DNA of 64,000 nucleotides from Campanula takesimana. Lineage: Eukaryota > Streptophyta > Magnoliopsida > Asterales > Campanulaceae. The DNA is taken from the NCBI GenBank assembly GCA_026119855.1, contig JAOWBW010000303.1:124001-188000 (forward strand), read 5' to 3'. Under the pieces are notes generated by a model that worked only from the letters and a program-made list of their open reading frames with translations, searched no databases and was not told where the DNA came from. Shown here in pieces: positions 31,192 to 43,500 of this stretch. Position 1 is the stretch's first letter; each line of letters opens with the position of its first letter. The position numbers and the translations under genes were made by a program.

Positions 31192-34173
31192 TCACACACA
31201 TACATCCTATCCCTATCTGAATATTAACTTGCGATATTGTAATTTTGGATCTTGTGTGTTTTACATTTTGTTTATCGAATTTGTATTTAGTTTCTTGAAG
31301 CTTTATGATCGAGATGGGGTTGAGTCTATAGGATTGGACAATGCCGCTGCTCAATTAGGTGTGATTTTTGACCTATATAATTGATATTTGGATGTACTTT
31401 GAATTTTTTTTCATGGGTTTAATGTACTAGATTGAATGTTCATTGAATTGGTTTGAGCTTTCAGGTGTTGAACGGAGGCGAATTTATGACATTGTTAACA
31501 TACTAGAAAGTGTTGGGGTAAATTCTTTTGGGTCTTTTATCTCATTTTTTTAGGGTTTTCAATTTTGTTGAATTTACTTGTCTAAAGTGCATTAGGGTTT
31601 TTATGCTTTTCTTCAGATTTTAGCCAAAAAAGCAAAGAATCAGTATTCCTGGAAGGGTTTTAGTGCTATTCCACAGACTCTTGAAGTGCTGAAGGTTGTC
31701 TATCCATTATCTTTATGTGGCTTGAACTAAATGATCATGAAACGGGCAAAGAAGTATCCAGAAAACTGACGTTTTTCTTTGTTCCTCTTTTCTGTGTAAT
31801 CCACTTGCAGAAAGAAGCATTAAAAGAAAACTTGAATTACTCCAGTTGCTGCAATTCAAGAAATGTAAGTTCCTTGCATCAGTGGTTCTGTTAAAATTTT
31901 GTACTTTGGTGTATCATTCCATCTCTTCCTGGCTTTCTAAAATGGCGAGGATCGAACCTGCAAGGAGGCCAAATTTCTAGTGTTTTTTAATATTGTGAAC
32001 AGAGCGTGATATTGTTTTTTTTTTTTTTCACTGGGACGAGAATGGAGTTAAGATAATTCAGAAAACCTTCTTTTCCCAGTGCTATGTGGCCTCAAGCTTA
32101 AAGCACAACGTACTTCATTCTTACGCTCCACGGCTTATTAGTGACCAAAACAACGTTGATGAAAATCTGTTGCATTTGATTAATTAGTTTTTACTAAAAA
32201 TTGGATTTGTTTGATAGGTTTCAAATGAGAATCAGATTGGAGGGAGTTCTAGCTCAAATACCGATGGACATTCTAAACATTCTTCTTCAGCTAAACCTGG
32301 TACGTTTCCCTTAGGTTCTAAATCTGTACTCCAAAGTAGATTTATGTCATTTCCATCTATACCATTTCAGTTTTATGTTCTGCATAATACTAGCTTTTCA
32401 AAAATTAGTGACAAAACACCCTTAACGATCATATGTTTTTGGTGATTAATATTTGGTCTTGAAGAGAACCGGAAGGAAAAATCTTTAGGAATACTAACGC
32501 AGAACTTTCTCAAACTTTTCCTCACTTCCAAGGTAAGCCAAGCACTTGGATGTTTATGTCTTCAACCCCCGCTACTTGGTATGTTGACTGAGTTAAATCT
32601 CCTTTTGTGATATGATTTCAGGCAGACTTGATCACATTAGATAGCGCTGCAGCAATACTATTGGGTGATCTACGTGATCCAACGGCGATGAGAAGTAATT
32701 GGTCTTCATTTGTTTCTTCATCAATTCTATTTGTTTAAAGATAAGAAAGCAGGCTGTAATTTTAGCTGACATTCCCTAACTCTCTGCAGCAAAGGTCAGA
32801 CGTTTATATGATATCGCAAATGTATTTTCATCCATGGACCTCATTGAGAAGGTATGAAGTATTCTAATTTCTTACATTTTTTTAGTGGAAAACAATTTGT
32901 GATTTCTGTGAACATTTCTTATGGCTTTGCTTACACAGGCTCGCCACCCAGAAAATGGGAAACCAGCATATAGGTGGTTGGGACTGGAAGGACATGCAAA
33001 GAGCAAACCCAATGCTACTTTGGAGTTGATCAACGAGACCAAGAAGAGAGCATTTGGGACGGATATTACAAACACACACTCAAAGAGACCCAGGGAGGAT
33101 CATTTGCTTGGTTTGAATGAAAAGGTTACTGTGGCAACGCATAGGAATAATGACATGTGCAGAGATGAATGTAACAAGAACTTGATGAAGAAACAGCCAC
33201 ACCATAGTTCAAAAGATTTTGTATTTGGCCCGTTCAGCCCTGCAGATGTGCCCAATGTGGGGTTAGCTACAAACAAGAAAATGAGCAAGAATCATGACTG
33301 GGAGAACCTGGCATCTACTTATCGCCCTCAGTACCATAATCCAGGTACCTCCTGAAACCACAACATGAACATTCATCATACCTTCATTTCTACCAAAATA
33401 TGCTTACCTGGGAGTATATGGAATTCACTAAGCTCTAGTACATTGGTTCATATCCATATACTGAATCTTATGTTTCCTTTTGAGTTATCATAATGATGTT
33501 AATCTTTATTTTATTTATAATTGTGGGTTATTGCTTGCCACAAACTCGGGGGGGGGGGGGGGAGACATTGTATTTTGCATCGAGCTTTAGTTCTTTGATA
33601 TTATGATACCATTTGTCCCGACTTTTCTATTTTTTTGTACAAACCAACAAGGAAAGAGGGCTATCTTTTAATGGGACAGAGAGTAGCTCTGTTTGCACTT
33701 TATTTAGCAAGTCATTTAGGATGTCCTGAGCTGTTAGCAAGTTCAAGTTTTCTGAAGCTTGTAGTGCTCCCTTGAATCAAGCTGCAGATTGATTTCTTTT
33801 TCCTCTTTTTTTTTTTCTTCTTTTTCCAAAAATGAAATACTATAAACAATTTAATCTGCTAACTGATTTTCAACTCGATAGCATCTTATGAGGCTTGAAG
33901 AATGGATTTACACATTTTAAAGTTTGATTTATGCATAATGAATCATTCAACATATATTAAACTAAGGTTTGTCAGAATTAATTTTATGAAATGGACATCC
34001 ACTTATGTTATAATGACACACATGATATACTGCTTGCAGCAAATAAATGACAGAAGATGGGTTTTGTTAATGATGTCACAGCTCTAACTGACGCTCTCGA
34101 GCACTACGTGGAGGCATGGAAGTCATGGTATGTTGAGGCTGAAGAAAAGAAACACACAAAACATGTACCGTGA
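31037..34173 (+). CDS. DEL: Atypical E2F transcriptional repressor (DEL/E2F-like) with two DNA-binding domains
   Basis: Eleven exons: 31037-31128, 31291-31358, 31465-31517, 31617-31694, 31811-31864, 32218-32299, 32465-32532, 32622-32694, 32790-32851, 32939-33344 and 34082-34173. Phases agree and give 375 residues. Winged-helix domain 1 (about 20-85) contains RKEKSLGLLCTNFLKLYDRD and RRRIYDIVNILESVGI. Domain 2 (about 144-225) contains RKEKSLGILTQNFLKLFL and RRLYDIANVFSSMDLI. No dimerisation or Rb-binding region follows, as expected for DEL proteins, which bind E2F sites as monomers without DP and repress endocycle or cell-wall genes. The start is the ATG preceding the first domain. The final exon uses the acceptor at 34080-34081, because upstream AGs lead to immediate stops. 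It ends with an EAWKSWY-containing tail. I cannot tell which DEL paralogue this is. Confidence 0.9.
31148..31202 (+). repeat. (CT)n(CA)n compound microsatellite in DEL intron 1
   Basis: A CTCTCTCT run followed by CACACACA and ACTCACACACA, 20 bp after the exon 1 donor. Confidence 0.85.
33345..34081 (+). other. Last intron of DEL, with low-complexity tracts
   Basis: A 737-bp intron with a G17-18 homopolymer near 33549 and a short degraded inverted repeat (GTCCCGACTTTTCTATTTTT ... ATCTTTTAATGGGACAGAGA, 33616-33685) that is probably a collapsed MITE. Confidence 0.55.
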
Positions 34174-34674
34174 TCATTATCAATTTTAATTGTAGAAGAT
34201 AATCTAGCACCCCCTCTGTTCATGAAAATACGGGGTTTTATGCCGTTTTGTTGGATGTATCATCTTGATGCACCAATTTAGATCGTAGAACTTCTTTTTA
34301 GTGACCATTACTATCATAACAGTCTCTTTACCAATTGTATGGAGATATTGAAAATATGTCTCAAGTGTTTTCTTGTGAAACGTAATCCATTGTTGTTGTT
34401 TCCAGTAAGATAGCTTTCGGATATCCCATTTGCACCTAGAATGCCAAATGTTGTAGAAAGTATTCACCCCCATGTGATTAAAGAATACATCTTTGGGAAG
34501 AAAAAAAAAAAAAAAAACTACTCTGTATATGGTTTAGATTGAAAAAACAACATTTTATTTACCCAGAAAAGAGACAGAGATAAGAATGGTCATTTGATGA
34601 CTGGAAATATTGAGTAAAACTATGAACTGACAGAAGAATGTCTTGAAGCAAATTATTACATAACAAAGACAAAA

Positions 34675-34833
34675 ACTTGTGGGAGATGGTCTCACAAGTG
34701 AGACGGTCCCACATGCGAGACGGATCTTGTTGAGAGACTAAATGGTTTGCCCCCTATAGGTGGGGCAGGGCAAGCCCATTTCCTTTCTCGTCGATATCCG
34801 ACTCATGTGTGAGACCATCTCACACACACAAGA
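34675..34833. mobile_element. Short TIR element with GAGATGGTCTCAC ends
   Basis: Left arm CTTGTGGGAGATGGTCTCAC, right arm GTGAGACCATCTCACACACA then CAAG. The arms are inverted over about 30 bp, and GAGACGG/CCGACTC blocks extend the symmetry inward. At 160 bp with no coding capacity, this is a MITE of unknown superfamily. Confidence 0.6.
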
Positions 34834-35078
34834 CTTCCTCCATAACTAAAAGTGTGACTGAAGTACTCCTTCCTCTTCTTCAACATTCTAACTCCCATGG
34901 AGTTAAGAATGTATATGCTGGTTATGGGCAGCTAGCCAGCTACCAGTAAACACACACATGTATGATGGAAACTTCAAATATGCAAGCAATCCAGTCGAGC
35001 ATCTTCCTCTTGCTTAGTAAGTCCCAGTTTTTTGTAATCCATCAATGTCAAAGAAACTTCTTTTTTTTTTCCCATAAG

Positions 35079-35240
35079 GTCCCTCCGTCCCAAAATAATG
35101 ACCTTTTCTTGGTGAAGTTTACATAAAGCTCCTTTGTTGTGATCATAATGTTTAATTTTATTCTTGTAAACTATTAATGTTATCTGGTGGGATTAAACAC
35201 TCAATTTATTGGACATTTAATTTGAGACATAGGGAGTATA
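35079..35240. mobile_element. Stowaway-like MITE
   Basis: Left end GTCCCTCCGTCCCAAAATAA, right end TTTGAGACATAGGGAG-TA. The copy is degenerate. Confidence 0.55.
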
Positions 35241-35741
35241 ATTTAATAGTGTGATGATCAAGTTGCATAAAATATCTTGTTAATTTATGGCATTGGGAAA
35301 AGAGGGAGAATAACTAATTTCGGTGGCACGGTTCTCAATGAGAAACAGTTGCCCTGTAAATCGATGATTCAACAGCAAGTTGCAAAGACAAGTTGCATTA
35401 TCTCCTTGTAAGAAACTAAGAATGATGCCCACATTGTTCATCACCCCACTTATGTATCAAGACAAGTTCAGCACTACAGCTAGACTTTTGAAAAGGCACA
35501 AAAATAAAGGCATAGTATTTGTACACAAACTACTACTACAGAAAGCATCATACGTGACACGCATCAAAATTGCTACATCAAAAGCTTTTGGAGCCACTGA
35601 TGCGGCATTTCATCATAACAATTATTCCAAAGTTGTATGGGTTTGATCCCAAATCACTAGCTAGTTTTAAGAATAACCACAATTTTCAAAGTTACATTTT
35701 CAATCATTCAACCAACAATCGGTAAAATTAAGATAAGAGCT

Positions 35742-37388
35742 TCAGATTTTGGGGTCTGTGAAGAAACTGTTGATGCCAGGCATGATCTCAGGGGACTTGC
35801 CGCGTACATACTTTCTAAGTGCATGCTGAGAATACTTTTCACCTTCAGCAAAGTTATCCAAAACACCAGCCGCTCTGTTTTCCTTGGTCACCCTATGTTT
35901 AGAAAAAGTAGGAAAAAGATCAGATATGAAAGTAGCATGTCTATATACATATGTATGTATGTATGTATATGTGTATGCATGTGCATGTATATGTATGTAT
36001 GTATGCATGCATGCATAAATTCTGCTAGTTCATAATCATTATGCAAAATCAAGTTACGTTTTCTCCAGTCACGGTCAAGTACACTAGTAGGATAGAATGT
36101 TTTCCAGACCACAGAATTATCTTGCAAGAAGTCACGGAGAAATAAAGTAAAATTGTAGGTTAGATTATATAATTGAAAGGTAATTTCTAACTTGATCAGT
36201 AAAAATCTTTAATAGGTGCAAGTGACAGAAATATATCAAGGTTGTACTATGCATGGTAAGACATACTACATTTTACAAGTAATCTTCTCTTAAACATGTT
36301 GGGATAATTCGACTGAAATGGAACTAATCTCCAGGAGATTTAGTAGGGGTACCTGAGAACATTAGTGTACAGACAGAAAAGAACTAACCCCACCATCCCA
36401 AAAAAATCCCTAATTTGTTAAGGCAAACTTAGATTATAATTTTTCTTGTTTGCATATACTTGGATTTGCACTAAAGTTGGACCCTTTTTTTTCCTAACAA
36501 AAGTTGTACCCTTAAAATAGCAAGTTTTTTGGGACTAATCCAAAGAGAAAGAGAAACTATCTTTTGGGAAGGGGGATGGGATCTCCCGACTCCCTACACA
36601 ACTGTGGTTGAAGAACGTATAGCAATCCCAACAACGAGAGAAGTGATACCCGAAGAAAACAAAAGGGAAGATAAACGAGCAAAATTTATTCCCTCAAATA
36701 TATAAAGCTCAAAGAATTGACATCACATATATTAAGAATACATAAAAATTGTTAAGGACTGAGGTCTACAAAATCTTTCAGATTGATGAGCCACAAAAAT
36801 TAATTAAGTCATCTTTGCAAGGTAAAAAAAAAAGTAAATTATAACAGCTCACGCATAAATAATGGGCACACAGGAGGCTTTCGAATAGTCTATATTCAGG
36901 AATTGAGCACTACAATTGTGACCCTAAATTGGCATCACAAAAATATAACCCCCCCCCCCCCCAAATTACAATTACATATATGATCATAACGCCGAATCAC
37001 AAACTAATTAAACGATAAATGAAATTAAAGATGAAACCAAATTAAAAGAGAAAAAACAAGATAGGGGGAGGGGTTGACCTGACTTCAGGGTTAGTGGAGA
37101 TGTTACGGATCAACTGCATTCCGCAAATTCCGACGGCTACACCAACGGCGGCGAATAGAGGATAAACCTGAAACATAAATCCATCAGATCTGATAACAGA
37201 ACCACCATTAATTCCCCCCACCAATCTAGCCTGAGTTGTTATTATATAAACAGATAATCGGCCGTATATGCGAAAACATCAAGAACAATAGTAGATAGTA
37301 AGAGATTGATGAATATGAAATCGAAGATCTAGGGTTGATAGTTACGAACCTCGGGCCTCAACCACCGGTTGAGCGTTGAAGAAGCCAT
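35742..37388 (-). CDS. B12D: B12D-like protein (NADH-ubiquinone reductase MLRQ-subunit family)
   Basis: Three exons, 37388-37350, 37167-37079 and 35892-35742, give 92 residues. The sequence starts MASSTLNRWLRPE, followed by one membrane segment at about 14-36 (VYPLFAAVGVAVGICGMQLI). The C-terminal half contains NRAAGVLDNFAEGEKYSQHA and RKYVRGKSPEIMPGIN, diagnostic of plant B12D. B12D proteins are small, probably mitochondrial inner-membrane proteins linked to respiration under low oxygen and to seed development. The length matches the family (about 90). Intron 2 is 1.2 kb and carries an ATGTATG microsatellite and a C15-16 run. A TIR element starts only 146 bp upstream of the ATG, so the proximal promoter is very short or includes transposon sequence. 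Confidence 0.93.
35941..36016. repeat. (ATGT)n/(ATGC)n microsatellite in B12D intron 2
   Basis: Runs of GTATGTATGTATGTAT and GCATGCATGCAT, immediately beside exon 3. Probably length-variable. Confidence 0.8.
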
Positions 37389-38032
37389 CGGAGCAGCCTG
37401 AAGAAAAGGAGCGGAGGGGAGAGAGAGAGGGAGAGAAAAGCGTCGCAGCGAATGGGATTGCGAGTCAGAGGAATTCGATTGTAGTCCAATTGGCGTTTTA
37501 TATGGATTCCAGCTGGATACTCGTTGGGTACTACTATATACAAGGCATGGATTTTACAAGGCATGGAAAAATGACCAAAACACCCTCATATATATACTTA
37601 AAAAAAAAACTTCCCCTCCCTCCCCCATTTCAAACGCCAGTTCGACTCTTCTCTCTCTCTCAACGGCGGAAAAACCGTCTCTCTCTTTCAACGGTGAAAT
37701 CCGGCGACCACCACAACACCACCACCATACACAACCGGAAATGAAGACAAACTTCCCTATCACCGGTGGAAAGTCCGGAGCCGCCTCTTCTACCGCCGCT
37801 CCAAAAATAATCCTAATTTCTAAACCTAAATTTCAATTTGAAAACCCAACTATAATTTCTAAACCTAAATTATACAACGCTTAAATATTGTGTACACCTA
37901 TCCAAAATGGTTCTAATTGTGATTTGGTAACACAAATTGGGGTTTTTTGTTTGAATTGGTTACGAATTTGTGGGTGTATAATCTGGACATGTCGGGGTGT
38001 GTTTCGTATGAACACACACGAGATGCTTGTCC

Positions 38033-38106
38033 ACATTTCGTGTATTAGCACACGAAATGTAAACTGATGAATCAGTTTACATTTCGTGTGCCAATACACG
38101 AAATGT
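38033..38106. repeat. 74-bp near-perfect palindrome (copy 1)
   Basis: ACATTTCGTGTATTAGCACA then CGAAATGTAAACTGAT meets its own reverse complement around GAATCAGTTTAC, with about one mismatch per arm. It would extrude as a long hairpin. It is nested inside the TIR element. Confidence 0.85.
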
Positions 38107-38145
38107 TGGTGAGCATTTCATGTTTAAGCACATGAGATACTTTCC

Positions 38146-38218
38146 ACATTTCGTGTATTGGAACACGAAATGTAAACTGATTCATCAGTTTACATTTCGT
38201 GTGCCAATACACGAAATG
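38146..38218. repeat. 73-bp near-perfect palindrome (copy 2)
   Basis: Same arms as copy 1 (CATTTCGTGTATTGGAACAC and GTGTGCCAATACACGAAATG), with the centre reading CTGATTCATCAG instead of CTGATGAATCAG, i.e. the centre is inverted. Confidence 0.85.
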
Positions 38219-38256
38219 GGTATAAATTTATGGGTGTTAAGACTTGGACAATGTTG

Positions 38257-39016
38257 TGATGGCTTGCTAGAGTCCGCTCATGATTTATGAGCACAAATGT
38301 GTTTGGGCTCATTGCCAACTTAATATAATCCTATGGGGTCACACACAAAAGGACGAATTGTTTAAAAGGCTAAAATCGGAATTCTGGTGGTGCTCGGCCG
38401 AGCACCTCATATGACTCGGCCGAGCATGGGAAATCAGAAGGTCAGATTTTCTGGAGCAAAGGTGCTCGGCCGAGCACCTTAAAGGACTCAGCCGAGCAGG
38501 CCCTGTTCGGGCCCAAAAACTGATTTCGTGTTGTGACGGGTTTTAACCTATTTCTCCTAAACGGTTTAGGACTAATAAGTATATAAACCTCTAACAACGA
38601 CCTAATCAGTATGTATTGATTCCATATCAATTAGATAGCCTCCGAGAGAGAGAAAAACAAGTTCTTCTTCTTCCTCAAGAACAAGAACATTGAATTTCCA
38701 TATAGCCTTCAAAGTAGAAAGAGTTTCTATTGGGTCTAGCAATCCGGTTCAAGAATCGTTCTTGAAATTCGTTCGCGTGTGGATAAACATAGAGGGCGTT
38801 GGCATCAACTCCTTCAAAGTTCGTGATCCAAGTTTTGCGGTCGTTCCTACGTTCGTGATTCAAAGAAGAGCGAAGAACAAAAATTGAAGATCTCAGAATT
38901 TTAAAGCTCCGTCACGGTTAGTGTTCTAAATTCATCTCCATATTAATTTAATCATCGTGATCGGATCTAGGCTTTTTGGGTTTATTCCGCTGCGCATGTT
39001 TGCTCAAAACCCAACA
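38257..39016 (+). repeat. 5' LTR of the copia element (760 bp)
   Basis: Runs from TGATGGCTTGC to AAAACCCAACA, just before the primer site. It contains three exact copies and one degenerate copy of the palindrome CTCGGCCGAG (38395-38495) upstream of a TATATAAA at 38580-38587. Confidence 0.9.
38580..38587 (+). promoter_or_regulatory. LTR TATA box
   Basis: TATATAAA in AAGTATATAAACC, about 320 bp into the 5' LTR. The U3/R boundary should lie about 30 bp downstream. Confidence 0.6.
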
Positions 39017-39017
39017 G

Positions 39018-39029
39018 TGGTATCAGAGC
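39018..39029 (+). promoter_or_regulatory. Primer binding site (initiator tRNA-Met)
   Basis: TGGTATCAGAGC directly after the LTR, the usual plant copia primer site complementary to the 3' end of initiator tRNA-Met. Confidence 0.9.
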
Positions 39030-40509
39030 CCCGTTCATCATGATTATTTTAATAATAACATGTTAATGATATAATTGGATTATATGTTTTGGCATGCTAT
39101 GTGAATTTGGATTCAAGATGTTTATGTGATCTGAGTTTTATGTTTGTATATGAGATATATTGAAATCATAAAATCGCACCGTTTAAATACGTTATGTGGG
39201 ATCTATGATTGCAATAATAATTTGATTATTATGTTCCTTTAGATTATCAAAAAAAAAAAATTAATTGGATTGATTTGTTGATGATCTTTGATTCATGAAA
39301 AATCGTTTATTCAAGGTTTTGATGAACATGATGATATGATCATTATGAACACCAAATCCTAAATGAATCGGGAAAGCAATCTTAGAATTAAAATTCGACA
39401 AGAAAATTTGTTCTGTTCGTGGTGCTCGGCCGAGCAGTCTACAAGACTCGGCCGAGCAGAGTCGTCGGAAGTAAAGGGTTTTCTGGAACACAGAGGCGCT
39501 CGGCCGAGCACCTTAAAGGACTCGGCCGAGCAGGTTGATTTTGGACAGAATTTGTTTTTCAGATGGCTGGTTTTAGAAACCGTGTTTCCTGAAATTAAAT
39601 GGCTTGTTTAAAATCACTTTGGATTGAATTTGTTTGTCAGATGGCTGGTTTGAGAAACCGTGTTTCCTGAAAACAAATATCAAGGTCAAAGTAATGAATT
39701 GATGGGACAAAAGAATTTAGAATCGAGTTACTTTATGTAAGGGATTGTGGATGCCTATTGGTTTAATTTCGACCTTACATAGTTGTTTCTTCTAGTTTCT
39801 AAATTTGGTACGGGATTGTGGATGCCTTCTGGCTTAGTTTCGACCGTACAATCGTGCTCTCAATAATGTGTTAAAGAATTTATCCCCATAAATCAATCAC
39901 ATGAAATCTTAATTTAATTAATGAGATTAATTAAATTATTAACCGTTGCTTTAAGAATAACATGTTTATCTTGTGTGATCATAAATGTGTTATATGCTAT
40001 ATGTGGTGAACCTTCATAAAACTTAAGTTTTGTGCCAATCCATGATTAAAACACTTGCGAGTACGTGGATAGTTTTATGTGGGCTCTGCCAAAGCGAGGT
40101 GCATTAATTCTATTCATTTATGAGCAAGATGAGGAAAGAGTGATTCCTATACGTCTAAAATGGTTTGACTTAATTAGGCTATCAAAAGTCAAAGTTTTGG
40201 GCCTAACGCACAGATGAGATTAAAACATGTTAGACATATGATGTCTAAAATCTCATAAAGGATCTAAGAGTCATATTTGATATGATTGACAAAGAGTTGT
40301 CTACCTAATTAATTTAATTTTGAGCAGTATCGTCAAAGCGGACTTGAAATTAAATTAAAGATGGATCTTAGCCCATTTAAATTATATGATGCATTAGATG
40401 TATTTGAAGGTTATATAATTTAGTGGGAGTATTTGTGAAATACTAATATTTAATATCTTTAATAAAGTTGATACTTATATTTAATTATATGTTTGCATAA
40501 TTGTAGATA
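39030..40509 (+). other. Copia leader with repeated motifs
   Basis: A 1.5-kb untranslated leader. Four CTCGGCCGAG palindromes lie at 39424-39531. An imperfect direct repeat (AGATGGCTGGTTTTAGAAAC, then CGTGTTTCCTGAAA) occurs near 39560 and 39640. A second repeat (GGGATTGTGGATGCCT, then TTTCGACC) occurs near 39740 and 39812. No protein family is recognisable before the gag ATG. Confidence 0.6.
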
Positions 40510-43500
40510 ATGGCTCAAAATACAAACTTATCACTGCGATCTATCCTTGAGAAGGAGAAACTTCAAGAAAATGGAGCTAACTATACGGATTGGATCCGTA
40601 GCCTTAGAATTGTTCTAAAGCATGAGGACAAGCTCTATATTCTTGAAGAGCCCGTTCCTGAAGAAGAATCTGCTTCTAATGCACCCAAGGATGAGAGAAA
40701 CGCCTACAAGAAACATGCAAATGATTCTCGTGAGGTGGGTTGTCTTATGCTTGCGGCCATGTGTTCAGAGCTTCAGAAGACTCTTGAGCACTTGGAGGCA
40801 TTTGACCTTGCTGCTTCGTTGAAAGATATGTTTCAAGAACAAGCAAGGCAAGAGAGGTTCGACACTATAGCTGCACTTGTCTCATGCAAGATGAGCGAAG
40901 GGTAGTCTGTGAGCCTTCATGTTTTAAAAATGAAGGCTTATTTTGAGAAACTAGAGAGGCTTGGTCATCCAATTGATGATGAGTTGGCTACCGATTTTAT
41001 TCTTAATTCATTGCCCAAAAGCTATAACCAGTTCGTCATGAACTTTAATATGCATGGGATGGATAAGACTCTGTCTGAATTGCATGGGATGCTTAAGCAG
41101 GCAGAAAAGAAAATTGGTAAAGAAGCCTCTCCTGTGCTTATAGTGTCAAAGGAAGGAAAGAAAGGCAAAGGAAAGGGTAAGGCAAAAGTTGTCAAACCCA
41201 AGATTAGCAAGGCAAATGTTGTCAATGCTACTGTGGCTAAACCTGCTTCCCAAAAGGATGCAATTTGTTTTCACTGCAATGAGATTGGTCATTGGAAACG
41301 CAATTGCAAGGTTTACAAGGAAGAGCTAAAGAAGAAGAAGAGCAGTGGGACTGCGTCTACTTCAGGTATCTATGTTATAGATATTTTTCTTTCTACTTCT
41401 AGCTCCTGGGTATTAGATACCGGATGTGGATCTCACATTTGTTTAAATGTGCAGGGACTAAAGAATAGAAGGCTACTCAAAGATGGCGAAGTGGACCTAC
41501 GTGTGGGAAATGGAGCAAGAGTTGCTGCATTAGCCGTAGGAACCTATGATGTCATTTTACCTAGCGGATTAATTCTTGTTTTGAACAATTGTTATTACGT
41601 TCCAGATTTGAGTAGGAATATTATTTCAGTTTCTTGTTTGGATAATGAAGGTTATAGTTTTCTTATTAAGAATAAGAAGTTTTCTATTTATTTAAATGAT
41701 ATGCTTTATTGTACTGCATGTTCATTTAATGGCCTTTATGTTCTTGATGTTGAAAGTGAAAATAATGATAATATCTATAATGTAAATAAGAAATCCAAAC
41801 CTAATGATGTAAATCATACTTATTTGTGGCATTGCCGTCTTGGTCATATTAATGAGAAGCGTATCTCAAAACTCCATGGGGACGGACTTTTAGATTCACA
41901 TGATTTAGAATCATATGAAACTTGTGAGTCTTGTTTACTTGGAAAGATGACTAAGACACCTTTTACTAAGAGTAGTGAAATAGCTAGTGACTTATTGGGA
42001 CTCATACATACTGATGTTTGTGGACCAATGAGCAGCAGTGCTAGGGGAGGATATCAATACTTCATAACTTTTACTGATGATTTTAGTAGATATGGTTATG
42101 TCTACTTAATGAAGCATAAAAGTGAATCTTTTGAGATATTTAGAATATTTCAAAATGAAGTACAAAATCAACTTGGAAAAACTATTAAAGCACTACGATC
42201 TGATCGTGGTGGAGAATATTTAAGCCAAGAATTTGACAATCATCTTAAAGATTGTGGAATTGTTTCACAGTTAACTCCACCTGGAACACCACAATGGAAT
42301 GGTGTGTCTGAGCGGAGAAATAGGACCTTATTGGATATGGTCCGCTCCATGATGAGTCAAGTTGATCTTCCTTTATCCTTTTGGGGACATGCACTAGAAA
42401 CTGCTGCTCTTACACTAAATAGAGTTCCAACTAAATCTGTTCCAAAGACTCCATATGAGATGTGGACTGGAAGAAAACCTAGTTTGTCTTTCATAAAGAT
42501 TTGGGGTTGTGAGGCCTATGTTAAGAGAATGATCTCTGACAAACTTGCACCAAAATCTGATAAATGTAATTTTGTGGGTTACCCTAAGGAAACTAAGGGA
42601 TATTATTTTTACAACCGCACGGACAACAAAGTGTTTGTTGCTCGAGATGGTACCTTTCTAGAGAAAGAGTTTCTCTCCAAAGGAATTAGTGGGAGTAAAA
42701 TTAATCTCAAAGAGATTCGAGAACCCGGAAATTACATGGAACAAAATGTTGGATCTGAGCAAGCTTCACAAGGAGTTGTGGAACCGGTTCAGAGTACTCA
42801 AGTTCCTCGCAGAACTGGTAGGGTGCGATCCGAACCTGAGAGATATGGATTTCTCATGACGGATAGCAATGAAGTAGAAGTCATAGTTGATAAAGAACCT
42901 ACTTCCTACCAAGAAGCGATGTCCGCTCCTGATTCAGATAAATGGCTTGGAGCCATGGAATCTAAAATTAAGTCCATGTATGACAATCAAGTTTGGAACT
43001 TGATTGATGCGCCCGAAGGTGTAAAAACCATAGGATGCAAGTGGGTTTTCAAAAGGAAAACTGACATGGATGGAAAGGTGCATACTTATAAAGCTAGACT
43101 TGTAGCGAAAGGCTATAGGCAGATTCATGGAATCGACTATGATGAAACCTTTTCACCCGTAGCAATGATCAAGTCTATAAGAATTTTACTTGCCATAGCC
43201 GCATATTTTGACTATGAGATATGGCAAATGGATGTCAAAACAGCGTTCCTTAACGGAAACTTACTTGAGGATGTTTATATGACACAACCTGAAGGTTTTG
43301 TAATTCCAGAAAATTCTAATAAAGTATGCAAATTGCAACGATCCATTTATGGATTGAAGCAAGCCTCTAGGAGTTGGAATCTTCGGTTTGATGAATCGGT
43401 CAAAGAGTTTGGCTTCATCAAGAACGAAGATGAACCTTGTGTATACAAGAAAATTAGTGGGAGCGTAGTATTATTTCTAGTACTATATGTTGATGACATG

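Larger units (their letters stand above)
34174..35741. other. Convergent intergenic region between DEL and B12D
   Basis: Both neighbouring genes end here. It contains a short TIR element (34675-34833) and a MITE (35079-35240). Nothing gene-like was found in 35250-35740; the 88-codon frame there has no family features. Confidence 0.6.

Noticed and set aside
34041..34081. Earlier acceptors (34039, 34052) for the last DEL exon
   Set aside because: With the phase left by exon 10 both lead to a stop within a few codons. The acceptor at 34080-34081 gives a 30-codon tail.
37376..37744. 122-codon plus-strand frame upstream of B12D
   Set aside because: Antisense to B12D exon 1 and its leader, then reads through the TIR element edge.
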